From: JBDTSW01 sp963797835
GTDB lineage: Bacteria; Actinomycetota; Thermoleophilia; Solirubrobacterales; 70-9
DNA: 64,000 nt
NCBI GenBank assembly: GCA_963797835.1
Contig: CAWCRN010000034.1
Location: 1 to 64,000, forward strand
Direction: 5' to 3'
This document shows positions 8,265-20,438 of this stretch, one piece after another. The first letter of the stretch is position 1. The number at the start of each line of letters is the position of its first letter. The position numbers and the translations under genes were made by a program. The notes below the pieces were generated by a model. The model worked only from the letters and a program-made list of their open reading frames with translations. It made no database searches and was not told the DNA's origin.

Positions 8265-10558
8265 GTGTTCACCTCCTGGGTCCTGTTCCCGCTCGTCCTC
8301 GCCGGGCTCTGCCTCGGATGGGGGATCCTGCTGCGGGCCCTGCCCGGGGTGCGGATCCCGCCGGCGCTCGTCCCTGGAGCCGGCATGGCGGCGATCGTCG
8401 TCGTGGGGCAGGCCCTGACCTACGCGGACGTGACGGCCGAGTTCGCGACGCCCGTGATCGCCGGGGTCGGCGTGATCGGGCTTGGCGTGGGGGCGGCGAC
8501 CCGGCTGCGCCGCCCGCCCACGTGGGCGCTGGCCGCCGCGGCAGCCACCTTCGCCGTCTACTCAGCCCCGATCGTGCTCTCGGGCGAGGCCACCCTCGCC
8601 GGCTTCATCAAGCTCGACGACACAGCCACCTGGCTCGCTCTGACCGACCGGGTCATGGAGCACGGCCGCAGCCTCGAGGGGCTGGCGCCGTCGACGTACG
8701 AGGCCACCCTCGCGTTCAACCTCGGCGACGGGTACCCGGTTGGCGTCTTCGTGCCGCTGGGGGCCACGGCGGCGATCGTCGGCCAGGACCCGGCCTGGGT
8801 CGTCCAGCCCTACATGGCGTTCTGGGCCGCGCTGCTGGCGCTGGCGCTGTGGAGCCTGGCGCGAGGCGTGCTCGCCGATCACCCGGCGCGCGCGGCCGCG
8901 GCGTTCGTGGGCTCTCAGGCGGCGCTCCTTTTCGGCTACTACCTGTGGGGCGGGATCAAGGAGGTCGCCGCGATCGCCCTGATCGCCACCGTCGCTGCGC
9001 TCCTGCCCGCCGCGACGGCCCGTGGAGCCACAGCCCGGGTGATGCCGGCGGCGCTCACGGCCGGGGCGCTGATCGGGGTCTTGAGCGGCGGCGGGGCGCT
9101 GTGGCTCGCGCCGATCCTCTGTACCGGGGCGATCGTCTGCGCGCGTGCCGTGGGCCCGGCCCCGGCCCTGCGGCGCGCCGCGGCCTTCGCCGCGCTCACC
9201 ACGCTCTGCGCGATCCCGGTCCTCGCCTCCGGCGGCGCCCTGCCCCCGACCTCCTCACCGCTCACCGATGCGGACGCGATCGGCAACCTGGCCGGGCCGC
9301 TGGACGTCGCGCAGGTCGCGGGCATCTGGCCCGCTGGCGATTTCCGAGACGAGCCGGCCAGCCCTGGGATCGCCTACGCGATCGCGGCGGCCGCGCTCGT
9401 CGGGGCCGCGCTGGGCGTCGTGGCCGCGTGGCGCCGGCGCGCCTGGTCGGCGGCGGCCTTCGTCGGGGGAGTCCTCATCGCAGCCGCCGTGCTGGCGCTT
9501 GCCGGATCGCCCTGGGTCGAGGGCAAGGCGTTCGCCACCGCTTCCGTGGTGGTCCCGTTCGCCGCGATCCTGGGCGCGGGCGCGCTGTGGGCTGCCGGCC
9601 GGCGCGTCGTCGCCGTGGCGCTCGGGGCGCTCGTCGCCGCGGGCGTCCTGTGGTCGAACGTCCTCCAGTACGGGCAGGTCAACCTGGCTCCCCGCGACCA
9701 GCTCGCCGAGCTCGAGCGGATCGGGGACATGATCGAGGGGGAGGGGCCGACGCTGATGACCGAGTACAACCCGTTCGGCGCCCGGCACTTCCTGCGCGAG
9801 GGCGACCCGGAGGGAGTCTCCGAGCTGCGCCGGCGCCGGATCCCGCTCGTCAACGGGGACCCGGTCCCCAAGGGCCTGGCGGCCGACACCGACGAGCTGT
9901 ACGCCCGAGCGACCTGCTCGTCTATCGCTAGCCTGGTCCTCCGCCGTTCTCCGGTCCGCAGCCGGCCGCCCTCGCCGTACTCGCCTCGCGTGGGCAGGCG
10001 ACGACCTACGAGCTGTGGCAGCGGCCCGACGGCCCCGTGCCTCCGGTGGAGCGGCTCGCGCTGGGCACGGAGTTCGACGCCGCGGCTGTGCCCCGGTGCG
10101 CCGAGGTGCTGGCCCTGGCGCGCGGCGCCCGGCCGGGAGGTGAGCTGCTCGCGGCCGAGGCGCCAAGGCCGCTCGTGTTCCGCCTCGCCGATGCGCTCGA
10201 GGGCATCGAGGTCGAGGGGCCCGCGCGCTACCAGGCGTGGGCGCTGGGGAGCGTTCGCGGCTCCGCCAGTCTCTTCGACGGCGAGGAGGAGATCGCCGAG
10301 GTCAGGCATCAGCTCAATCACGAGGGCGGATATGTCGGCCTCGGGGACGTCGAGCTCGGGGCGGGGGCGCATGAGCTCCGTCTCGAGCTGGGTGAAGCCG
10401 ACCTGCATCCCGGGAGCGGGGGAGCCAGGGCGGACATCGGCCCGCTCGTCCTCGTTCGCGAGGAGGAGCCGCCTCCGAGGATCGCCGGCCTGCCGGCGCG
10501 ACGCGCGCCGGAGCTATGCGGCCGCCGGTGGGACTGGATCGAGGCTACTCGGCGGTAG
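8265..10558 (+). CDS. Large polytopic membrane protein, possibly GT-C-like (indel and in-frame TAG)
   Basis: The first 545 or so residues contain at least ten hydrophobic helices. They are interrupted by a loop with LDDTATWLALTDRVMEHG and AFNLGDGYPVGVF, whose acidic residues after the early helices recall GT-C glycosyltransferases or similar actinobacterial envelope proteins. A deleted base near 9907 changes the frame. In the new frame the peptide SDLLVYR meets TAG at 9929-9931, and past it the sequence reads on sensibly as PGPPPFSGPQPAALAVLASR and then a soluble beta-rich domain up to 10558. I therefore join the parts and treat the TAG as a single-base error or real nonsense mutation. Function is not established. 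The start GTG lies 20 bp after the transglycosylase gene. Confidence 0.6.
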
Positions 10559-10920
10559 CGCGCCAGACCCACCAGAGCACACAACGGCTGCAGCGGCAGT
10601 CGCGCCCACAGCGTCCAGCGCGGGATCCGGTCGAGGTCCAGCCCCTTCACCTTCTCCGGGTTGACCGCCATGTGGACGTTGGCGGGGAACACGGCCACCA
10701 GCAGCGCGATCAGCCACCAGCGAGCGAACGGTCGCCGTGTCGCCGGAGGGATCACGGCAAGGGCGCCGGCGATCTCGGCGATGCCACTGACCACCACCGC
10801 CTCGCGCGGGGGGATGCGAACCCAGGCCGGCACCGTCGCCTCGTACGAACGGGGGATCACGAAGTGCATCACGCCCGTGAAGGTGAAGAACGCGGCCAGC
10901 GCGCGCTGGGATCCAGTCAT
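10545..10920 (-). CDS. DoxX-family membrane protein
   Basis: Four hydrophobic helices and the pattern MTGSQRALAAFFTFTGVMHF, with a conserved GVMHF and a later FPANVHMAVN, identify a DoxX-like integral membrane protein of about 125 residues. The open frame continues to 10318, but that tail lies antisense to the preceding membrane protein and is Arg/Ser rich. A one- or two-base shift near 10560 gives the natural ending LWWVWRATAE with a stop at 10545, and such shifts are common in this window. DoxX proteins have been tied to thiosulfate or redox metabolism in a few cases, but most members, including this one, lack an assigned role. Confidence 0.7.
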
Positions 10921-10937
10921 CCCGTCAACCTATCGGC

Positions 10938-12299
10938 ATGAAGCGGACGCGGATCGCGCTCGTCGTGGCCGTCGGCCTGGTGCTGGCCGACTCGTCGGTG
11001 GTGGTGCTGGCGCTGCCGGAGATCTACCGCCAGCTCGATGTCTCGGTCAGCGAGGTCACCTGGGTCCTGGTGGCCTTCAACCTGGTGTTGGCCGCCGCAG
11101 CGCTGCCGGCCGCGATGGCGGCGCGGCGGCTGGGCCCCGCCCGGGTCACCTGCGCGGGCCTGATCGTCTTCGGGCTCGCCAGCCTGGGGTGCGGCCTCGC
11201 CGGCGAGATCGAGCTGCTGCTCGCCGCCCGCTGCGCCCAGGCCGTGGGCGGGGCGGCGGCCGTCTGCGGCGCGCTGGAGCTGCTGCCGTCGGTGACCGGA
11301 TCGGAGCGGGCGGCGGCGATCGAGTGGGCGCGGGCGGGGGCGCTGGGCGCCGCCCTCGGCCCGGGCGTGGGCGGCCTGCTCACCGAGCTCGTCTCATGGC
11401 AGTCGATCTTCCTGATCCAGGTGCCGGCGGCCGCCGTGCTCGGGGTGGCCCTGTTCGCGGCGGCCATGCGCGAGGGCGGGCCCGACACGATCGAGGCGGA
11501 GCTGACGCCCCCCGGGCGCCCCCACCTCGCGGCCAACCTGGCTCTCGCCCTCGTCTCGGCGGCGCTCGCGGCAGCACTTTTCCTGGTGGTCCTGCTCCTG
11601 ATCGAGGGCTGGCGGCTGAGCCCGATCGCCGCGGCGGCCGCCGTCTCCGTCATGCCGCTGGCCGCCTTCGCGGGCCGGGCGCTTGCCTCGGCCTCGGTCG
11701 ACGGGCGTGCCCGGGCCGCCGCCGGGGTGATCCTGCTGGCCGGCGGGCTCGCGGCGCTGGCGCTGCTTCCCAGCGCGACGGTGATCGCGACCCTGGCGCC
11801 GCAGGTGCTGATGGGCTTCGGGCTGGCGCTGACCCTGGAGGCCCTCACCGAGGCGGCGCTGGCCGGGCGCGCGCCGCAGGCGATCCACGGGGGCTGGACG
11901 ATCGCGGCCCGGCACGTGGGCGTGGTCGCCGGGCTGCTGGTGCTGACGCCGGTGTTCACCGCCGACCTCGAGGACGAGCGCGCCGACGCCGAGGCGGCGG
12001 GGACCGCGGCCCTCCTCGACTCCAGGCTCGACCCGACCGACAAGATCGCCCTCGCCGAGCGGATCTCGGATCGACTTGCCGCGGAGGGCGACAAGGTCCC
12101 GGTGATCGAACCCGCCTTTGAGCCGCTGCCGGCCGATCCCGACGAGCGCGCCGACGCGATCGACCTGCGCGCGGCCCTCGCCGACGAGCTCGACCGCGCG
12201 GCGACCCATGCTTTCAGCCGCTCGTTCCTCATTGCCGCCGCCTTCGCGCTGGCGGCGTTGCTTCCGATCGCGCTGGCCAGAGAGCGGCCGACCCTGTGA
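10938..12299 (+). CDS. MFS transporter, DHA2-like drug exporter
   Basis: A 453-residue multi-helix protein of the drug:H+ antiporter-2 type. The first helix carries LADSSVVVLALPEIYRQL, similar to the D-x-(T/S)-I-V-N-V-A-L-P signature of this family. Helix 5 contains GPGVGGLL, a close variant of antiporter motif C (GPxxGG). A charged insertion of roughly 95 residues (from DLEDERADAEAAGTAALLDS to LRAALADELDRAA) separates the last two helices, as in several 14-helix exporters. It would export a hydrophobic compound using the proton gradient. The substrate is unknown. The following gene starts within its stop codon (GTGA). Confidence 0.85.
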   Translation: MKRTRIALVVAVGLVLADSSVVVLALPEIYRQLDVSVSEVTWVLVAFNLVLAAAALPAAMAARRLGPARVTCAGLIVFGLASLGCGLAGEIELLLAARCAQAVGGAAAVCGALELLPSVTGSERAAAIEWARAGALGAALGPGVGGLLTELVSWQSIFLIQVPAAAVLGVALFAAAMREGGPDTIEAELTPPGRPHLAANLALALVSAALAAALFLVVLLLIEGWRLSPIAAAAAVSVMPLAAFAGRALASASVDGRARAAAGVILLAGGLAALALLPSATVIATLAPQVLMGFGLALTLEALTEAALAGRAPQAIHGGWTIAARHVGVVAGLLVLTPVFTADLEDERADAEAAGTAALLDSRLDPTDKIALAERISDRLAAEGDKVPVIEPAFEPLPADPDERADAIDLRAALADELDRAATHAFSRSFLIAAAFALAALLPIALARERPTL

Positions 12300-12836
12300 C
12301 GCCCGACCCGAAGGCTCTCGTGGCAGCCGCAGCGGTGGCATCGCTGGCGCTGGTCGGCCTCTACCTGGCGCTGGGCGGCTCGGACTACGAGCCCACCCCA
12401 GTCGCCGACCCCTGCGAGGCCCGGGAGTGGCGCTCGCCCGATGGCGTCGAGGAGTCGGCCGAGCAGTTCGCCCTCTCCGCCCTGGACGGCGCCGCCTGCG
12501 AGCTTCAGGTGAGCCGCGAGACGCTCACGGTCGCCCTCGCCGACGAAGAGTCCCGCCAGGAGTTCGCTGACGAGTACGGGATCGACGACGCCCGGCTGGA
12601 GGAGGCGATCCAGGCCGGGCTCGTCCGCGCCGTCGACGATGCGGAGGACGCCGGCGCGCTCAGCCCGCTGCTCGCCGGCGCCGCTGCGCGCGTTCGCCGC
12701 CAACGTCCCCGTCGAGGAGGGCATCGGGATCATCGAGGACGCGAGCGTGGTCTTCGAGGACGCGGAGGGCCTGCTCGACGACGGTCGGTCCCTGCTCGAA
12801 CAGGCCGAGGACCTCCTCGGCGAGATCCTGCCCTGA
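12296..12836 (+). CDS. Small membrane-anchored protein of unknown function (one indel)
   Basis: The N-terminus has a single hydrophobic segment (VAAAAVASLALVGLYLALGG) and then a short acidic extracytoplasmic domain with two cysteines. An extra base near 12681 shifts the frame. Reading across it gives the ending PLRAFAANVPVEEGIG and a helical Glu/Asp/Leu-rich tail that stops at 12836, 16 bp before uvrB. The start GTG overlaps the stop of the MFS exporter gene, so the two are coupled. I do not recognise a family. The length (about 180 residues), single anchor and acidic helix would fit an accessory subunit or a secreted anchored protein. Confidence 0.6.
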
Positions 12837-12852
12837 CGCTACTCTCGGATCG

Positions 12853-14850
12853 GTGCCCGAGTTCAAGCTCAACCCCGCGTACAGCCCAACCGCCGACCAG
12901 CCGGCGGCGATCGAGTCGTTGTCCGAGGGCCTCGACGCCGGGGAGCGGTTCCTGACCCTGCTCGGCGCGACCGGCACCGGGAAGACGTTCACGATGGCGG
13001 GGGTGATCGAGCAGGTGCAGCGCCCGTCGCTGGTCATCGCCCACAACAAGACGCTGGCAGCCCAGCTCTGCAACGAGTTCCGGGAGTTCTTCCCCGACAA
13101 CAAGGTCGAGTACTTCGTCTCCTACTACGACTACTACCAGCCCGAGGCCTACGTCCCAGCTCAGGACCTCTACATCGAGAAGGACTCGTCGATCAACGAC
13201 GAGATCGACCGGCTGCGCCACGCGGCCACCGCCGCGCTGCTCGCGCGGCGGGACGTGATCATCGTCGCCTCGGTCTCCTGCATCTACGGGATCGGGTCGC
13301 CCGAGCTCTACCGCCGCCAGATGCAGCTGTTCAAGATCGGGGAGTGGGTCGACCGCGACGGCCTGTTCAAGAAGCTCGTCGGGATGCAGTACCAGCGCAA
13401 CGACACGGTCCTGTCGCGCGGCACGTTCCGCTCGAAGGGCGAGGTGGTCGAGATCTGGAACGCCTACATGGAGACGGCGTACCGGATCAACCTGTTCGGG
13501 GACGAGGTCGAGTCCATCCACCACTTCGACCCGCTCACAGGGGAGGTGCTCGACGAGGTCGACCACGTCGCCGTCTGGCCCGCGAGCCACTACGTGACCG
13601 AGGAGGACACGCTGGCGCGCGCGGTGGTCGAGATCAAGCAGGAGATGGACGAGCGCATCGCCTTCTTCGAGGAGCAGGGGAAGCTGCTCGAGGCGCACCG
13701 CCTGCGCCAGCGCACCGAATACGACATCGAGATGCTGCGCGAGCTGGGCTTTACCTCGGGGATCGAGAACTACTCGCGGATCTTCGACGGCCGCGACCCC
13801 GGCAGCCCCCCGCACACGCTCATCGACTACTTCCCTGACGACCTGGTCGTCTTCGTCGACGAGTCCCACCAGACGATCCCGCAGATCGGGGGCATGTACG
13901 AGGGCGACCGCTCGCGCAAGCAGACGCTCGTCGACCACGGATTCCGGCTGCCGTCGGCCATGGACAACCGCCCGCTGAAGTTCGACGAATACCTGGACCG
14001 GGTCGGCCAGGTGGTCCTGGTCTCGGCGACGCCGGGCGAGTTCGAGCGCACGTCGTCGCCGCGGATCGTCGAGCAGATCGTCCGTCCCACGGGGATCGTG
14101 GACCCCGAGGTGGTGGTGCGCGAGACCCGCAACCAGATCGACGACCTGATGAACGAGGTTCGCCGCCGGGCCGATGCGAACGAGCGCACGCTGGTCACCA
14201 CCCTCACCAAGAAGATGGCCGAGGACCTGACGGGCTACCTGCTGGAGAACGGCTTCCGCGTTCGCTACCTGCACTCCGAGGTCGACACGCTCGAGCGGAT
14301 CCAGATCATCCGCGACCTGCGCCTGGGCGAGTACGACGTCCTCGTTGGCGTGAACCTCCTGCGCGAGGGGCTCGACCTGCCCGAGGTCTCGCTGGTGGCG
14401 ATCCTCGACGCCGACAAGGAGGGGTTCCTGCGCGGCGAGACCAGCCTGATCCAGACGATCGGGCGCGCCGCGCGCAACGTCGACGGCCGGGTGCTGATGT
14501 ACGCCGACAAGGAGACCGACGCGATGCGCAAGGCGATCGGGGAGACCGATCGCCGGCGCGAGATCCAGCTCGCCTACAACCGCGAGCACGGGATCACGCC
14601 CGAGACCGTCCGCAAGGGCATCTCCGAGATCTCCGACTTCCTGGCGATGGAGTCGCGCTCGGCGCCCTCGCGCCGCCGGCGCGCGCGAACGGGCGACGAG
14701 ATCGCCGGCCCCGACGAGCTCGAGAAGCTGATCGTCCAGCTCGAGGAGGAGATGATCGTCGCCGCCGAGGACCTGCGCTTCGAGGAGGCGGCACGGATTC
14801 GCGACGAGCTCAAGGAGCTCCGCCGCGACCTCGAGGCATTGCGGGCCTGA
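12853..14850 (+). CDS. uvrB: Excinuclease ABC subunit B
   Basis: UvrB is the damage-verifying helicase-like subunit of nucleotide excision repair. Motif I is LLGATGTGKTFT. The beta-hairpin that probes the damaged strand includes YFVSYYDYYQPEAYVP. Motif II is VVFVDESHQ, and QTIGRAARN is motif VI. The C-terminal UVR domain (LEEEMIVAAEDLRFEEAARI) contacts UvrC. At 665 residues it is complete. The GTG start is placed at 12853 because the peptide PEFKLNPAYSPTADQP matches the family N-terminus. No SOS-type box was found directly upstream, unlike uvrA. Confidence 0.97.
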   Translation: MPEFKLNPAYSPTADQPAAIESLSEGLDAGERFLTLLGATGTGKTFTMAGVIEQVQRPSLVIAHNKTLAAQLCNEFREFFPDNKVEYFVSYYDYYQPEAYVPAQDLYIEKDSSINDEIDRLRHAATAALLARRDVIIVASVSCIYGIGSPELYRRQMQLFKIGEWVDRDGLFKKLVGMQYQRNDTVLSRGTFRSKGEVVEIWNAYMETAYRINLFGDEVESIHHFDPLTGEVLDEVDHVAVWPASHYVTEEDTLARAVVEIKQEMDERIAFFEEQGKLLEAHRLRQRTEYDIEMLRELGFTSGIENYSRIFDGRDPGSPPHTLIDYFPDDLVVFVDESHQTIPQIGGMYEGDRSRKQTLVDHGFRLPSAMDNRPLKFDEYLDRVGQVVLVSATPGEFERTSSPRIVEQIVRPTGIVDPEVVVRETRNQIDDLMNEVRRRADANERTLVTTLTKKMAEDLTGYLLENGFRVRYLHSEVDTLERIQIIRDLRLGEYDVLVGVNLLREGLDLPEVSLVAILDADKEGFLRGETSLIQTIGRAARNVDGRVLMYADKETDAMRKAIGETDRRREIQLAYNREHGITPETVRKGISEISDFLAMESRSAPSRRRRARTGDEIAGPDELEKLIVQLEEEMIVAAEDLRFEEAARIRDELKELRRDLEALRA

Positions 14851-14913
14851 GCCGACGGTCGGCTGCCCGCGCGCAGCGCAACGGAGCGACTGGGACCGCG
14901 CTACCCTCGCGGC

Positions 14914-15450
14914 ATGGACGGAGAGCAGATCGCCCGCGACGTCGCCGACCGCGTGCGGGAGCTGATCGCCGACGCCGAGGCGAAGGCCAAGGCGATCATC
15001 GAGGAGGCGGAGGTTGACGCGGCACAGATCCGCGAGCGCGCCCAGGAGGAGGCGCGCAGGCGCGTAGACGAGGTCAAGGCGGAACTCGAGGACCTGCAGG
15101 GCAAGCTCAGCTCGATCGGCGCCTCGGAGGCCGAGGTGACGCCGGGCCCCGTGACGGTGCCCGAGCCCTCGCCCCCGGACATTCCCGAGCCAACGCCGGA
15201 CCCCGTGCCGGAGCCCGTTCCCGGGCCTGCGCCCGTCCCGGAACCCACGCCGGATCCGACCCCCGACGAGCCGGCCGACACAGGCAATGGCGATCGCAGC
15301 GAGGACAAGTCCGCCGCACGCCTGGTCGCCATGAAGATGGCGCTGGACGGCTCATCGCGCGAGGAGATCGAGGCGCACCTCGCCGCGAACTACGACGTCG
15401 AGCACGCGGAGAAGCTGCTCGACGACGTGCTGGCCCGCGCCAAGGCCTGA
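14914..15450 (+). CDS. Coiled-coil and Pro/Glu-repeat protein of unknown function
   Basis: Residues 1-70 form a highly charged alpha-helix (AEAKAKAIIEEAEVDAAQIRE) that resembles the coiled coils of DivIVA or ATP synthase b subunits. Residues 75-120 are a Pro-Glu-Asp spacer built of PEP and PDP repeats. The last 55 residues form a small helical domain (LVAMKMALDGSSREEIEAHL) with a pattern resembling short DNA- or protein-binding helical bundles. It lies between uvrB and the RTX-like gene with a 3-bp gap to the latter. No enzyme motif is visible. The role is unknown; a scaffold or cell-envelope linker is a guess only. Confidence 0.75.
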   Translation: MDGEQIARDVADRVRELIADAEAKAKAIIEEAEVDAAQIRERAQEEARRRVDEVKAELEDLQGKLSSIGASEAEVTPGPVTVPEPSPPDIPEPTPDPVPEPVPGPAPVPEPTPDPTPDEPADTGNGDRSEDKSAARLVAMKMALDGSSREEIEAHLAANYDVEHAEKLLDDVLARAKA

Positions 15451-15453
15451 CCG

Positions 15454-15999
15454 ATGCGCCGCCGCGGTGTGTCAGCGATCGGCGCCGTGGCCGGGTTGGC
15501 CGCCGCGTCCGCGGCGCTGGCGTTCGCCGGCGGCGACATCAACTGCCACGGCGGGACCTGCGAGGGCACGAACGGGAACGACGTGTTCTTCGGCTCGAAT
15601 CAGCCGGAGAGGATCCTGGCCAAGGGCGGCCTGGACTTCGTCTTCAGTGCGGCGCGCGGGGACGACACGATCAAGTTCGGCCCCGGGGCCGACTGCGGCG
15701 CGGGCGGCGAGGGAAAGGACCGGATGTTCGGCGGCGGCGGCGACGATCGAGGTGTGGCCAAGTGCGGTCCCGACGACGGGATGTTCGGCGACGAGGGCGC
15801 CGACCTGATCGATGGCGGCAAGGGCGCCGACGCGATGGACGGCGAGGAGGGCAAGGACGAGCTCCTCGGCGGGCCGGGCGACGACTTCATCGACGCCGGA
15901 GGCGGGGGTTCCGACACCGTCGACTGCGGCCCGGGCAACGACACTGTGATCGCCAACAAGGGTGCCGATACCGCAAAGCACTGCGAGCTTTTCGAGTAG
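15454..15999 (+). CDS. Secreted RTX-like calcium-binding repeat protein
   Basis: After a signal peptide (residues 1-26, ending LAFAGGD) the 181-residue protein consists of glycine/aspartate nonapeptide-like repeats: GTNGNDVFFG, ARGDDTIKFG, GGGGDDR, GDEGADLIDGGKGAD, GGPGDDFIDAG and GPGNDTVIAN. These follow the GGxGxDxUx pattern that binds Ca2+ in a parallel beta-roll. Several cysteines (CHGGTC, DCGAG, KCGPD, DCGPG, and KHC near the end) are unusual for classical RTX toxins and suggest disulfides after export. There is no toxin or protease domain. A similar short RTX-like protein is common in soil actinobacteria and is probably extracellular or wall associated. Confidence 0.85.
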   Translation: MRRRGVSAIGAVAGLAAASAALAFAGGDINCHGGTCEGTNGNDVFFGSNQPERILAKGGLDFVFSAARGDDTIKFGPGADCGAGGEGKDRMFGGGGDDRGVAKCGPDDGMFGDEGADLIDGGKGADAMDGEEGKDELLGGPGDDFIDAGGGGSDTVDCGPGNDTVIANKGADTAKHCELFE

Positions 16000-16055
16000 C
16001 GCTGATCATCGGACCGGCATCGGCGTCCTCCTGAACGGCTCAACGGAGTCCACGG

Positions 16056-16080
16056 GAACGCCCGTTCGTATCCGTACACT
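16056..16080 (+). promoter_or_regulatory. LexA-type SOS box and -10-like site before uvrA
   Basis: GAACGCCCGTTC at 16056-16067 is an exact match to the Gram-positive/actinobacterial LexA core GAAC-N4-GTTC. TACACT at 16075-16080 resembles a -10 element and ends only 8 bp before the uvrA GTG, so the mRNA may be leaderless or nearly so. The box would overlap the space between -35 and -10, a typical repressor position. Confidence 0.8.
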
Positions 16081-16088
16081 GCCTCGGA

Positions 16089-19049
<2,961 letters not shown>

Positions 19050-19103
19050 TCGACCGCCGGCGAACGCCGCGATCGCCCCATCCGGGCCATGCCTGTCGAC
19101 TCT

Positions 19104-19120
19104 CTGGTCCATATGACCAG
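19104..19120. promoter_or_regulatory. Inverted repeat CTGGTC-N5-GACCAG
   Basis: A perfect 6-bp inverted repeat with a CATAT spacer lies in the 165-bp gap between uvrA and the acyltransferase gene. Its TGGTC/GACCA arms recall GntR-type operators, but the gap differs from FadR-type sites and no regulator gene is nearby. The rest of the gap shows nothing clear. Confidence 0.3.
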
Positions 19121-19213
19121 TAAGGCGCCAGGCGGAGCCGATTCGCCCCCCAGCCAGTAGTAGCGGTAGCGCCCGCCCTACAGCCGGCATCGGCTCACTA
19201 CGCTTAGGCGACG

Positions 19214-19922
19214 ATGTGCGTGACCGACCTGCAGGTCCTGCTCGCGATGTTGCGGACGCGGATCGCGGACTCCACAGCCCGCCCAGACGCCCGCGCCACC
19301 CGTCGCCTCGCCCTCACGGTGAGCCGGGTCACGGCCTGGCGCACCTGGTGGATCAAGCGCCGCTGGTACGAGCGAAACCATCGCGCGCGCCGGCGCTGGC
19401 GGATCAACGCACACGCGGCCCGCGGCGGCTTCTTCATCCGGCATCCGGTGGAGGGCGAGGTGCTGGAGACGCTCGACTCCGGCCGCCTCATCGATCGGGC
19501 GAGACACGCTGCTCGAGCCGGGCTGCTGGCTGACCCTGGGACCCGAGGCACACGATCACCGATCGGCGACGGGTGCTTCCTCAACCGCGGGAGTGATGGT
19601 CGCCGCGTTCGAGCGGATCGAGATCGGCGATCACGTGATGTTCGCGAACGGCTGCTTCGTGGGCGACGCCGACCACGCCTACGACGACCCGACGAGGCCC
19701 ATCACGCATCAGGGCTTCGTGCCCCGAGGGCCGGTCAAGATCGGCTCGAACTGCTGGTTCGGCGTGAACTGCGTGGTCACGGGCGGGGTTGAGATCGGAG
19801 AACGGGCGGTGATCGGCGCCAACTCCGTCGTCACCAGCGACATCCCGCCGGGCGTCATCGCCGCGGGAGCGCCCGCCAAGGTGATCCGCGAGATCGAGTT
19901 CCGTGACGGCGCCGATGGGTAG
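19214..19922 (+). CDS. Hexapeptide-repeat acyltransferase (several indels)
   Basis: The C-terminal half reads cleanly as a left-handed beta-helix: RIEIGDHVMFANGCFVGDAD with HAYDDP, then KIGSNCWFGVNCVVTGGVEI, GANSVVTSDIPPG and the closing GAPAKVIREIE. This is the maltose/galactoside-O-acetyltransferase type that uses acyl-CoA and a catalytic histidine (the HAYDD site). The N-terminal part is basic and helical (WIKRRWYERNHRARRRW). Between about 19490 and 19595 several shifts are needed; in other frames LEPGCWLTLGPEA and IGDGCFLN are visible, which are the missing coils of the helix. The acceptor substrate, probably an envelope sugar, is unknown. Confidence 0.7.
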
Positions 19923-20424
19923 GTTGAAGCGGATGCGCCCAGCCCTCGCGATCGCGTCAGCGCTACTGGTGGCCACCGGCCTCGCCGCGTGCGGTGAGAA
20001 GGACGAGCCCGAGTCCGTCGCGCCGACGATGGATGGCCAGCAGTCCGCCCAGACGACGACCACCACTACGGAGCCGAATGGCGGCGGCGGCGGGCAGAAG
20101 CAGCCCAGCCTTGAGGAGGAGATCGAGACCACCGTGGCCGCGGTGCTGGGCGGAGGGGACCCGAGCTCCTGCTCCGGCCTCGCGACGACGCGCTACGTCA
20201 GGACTGCGTACGGCGACGAACAGGGATGTCGCGCCGCGACGCAGAAGCAGGATCCGTTTGACGTTGCTGTCACGGCTGTCGACATCCGGGGCGCCTCCGC
20301 CACCGCGAAGGCCAAGCCCGCCGCCGGCCCGAACAAGGGCGAGACGATCAAGGTCGAGCTCGTGAAGGAGGGGCCCATCTTCAAGGTCGACTCCGCCGTC
20401 TCCAACGCCCCCGCGGGGCCCTAG
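19915..20424 (+). CDS. Putative lipoprotein of unknown function
   Basis: The N-terminus has basic residues, a hydrophobic core and the lipobox-like ATGLAAC, so the mature protein would start at the lipidated cysteine and sit on the outer face of the membrane. A Thr/Gly-rich linker (QTTTTTTEPNGGGGG) leads to a roughly 105-residue domain with two cysteines (SSCSG and QGCRA), probably disulfide bonded, and a beta-rich C-terminus ending in IKVELVKEGPIFKVDSAV. That pattern resembles NTF2/low-molecular-weight lipoprotein folds seen in actinobacteria, but I do not recognise the family. Starts at 19915 and 19933 are possible, so it overlaps or abuts the acyltransferase gene. Confidence 0.7.
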   Translation: MGRLKRMRPALAIASALLVATGLAACGEKDEPESVAPTMDGQQSAQTTTTTTEPNGGGGGQKQPSLEEEIETTVAAVLGGGDPSSCSGLATTRYVRTAYGDEQGCRAATQKQDPFDVAVTAVDIRGASATAKAKPAAGPNKGETIKVELVKEGPIFKVDSAVSNAPAGP

Positions 20425-20438
20425 GCGCCGTTTCAGCG

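Noticed and set aside
9929..9931. Programmed readthrough or recoded TAG
   Set aside because: There is no context signal, and a simple base error next to another indel is more likely.
12730..14589. A 619-codon frame opposite uvrB
   Set aside because: Antisense shadow of a highly conserved gene.
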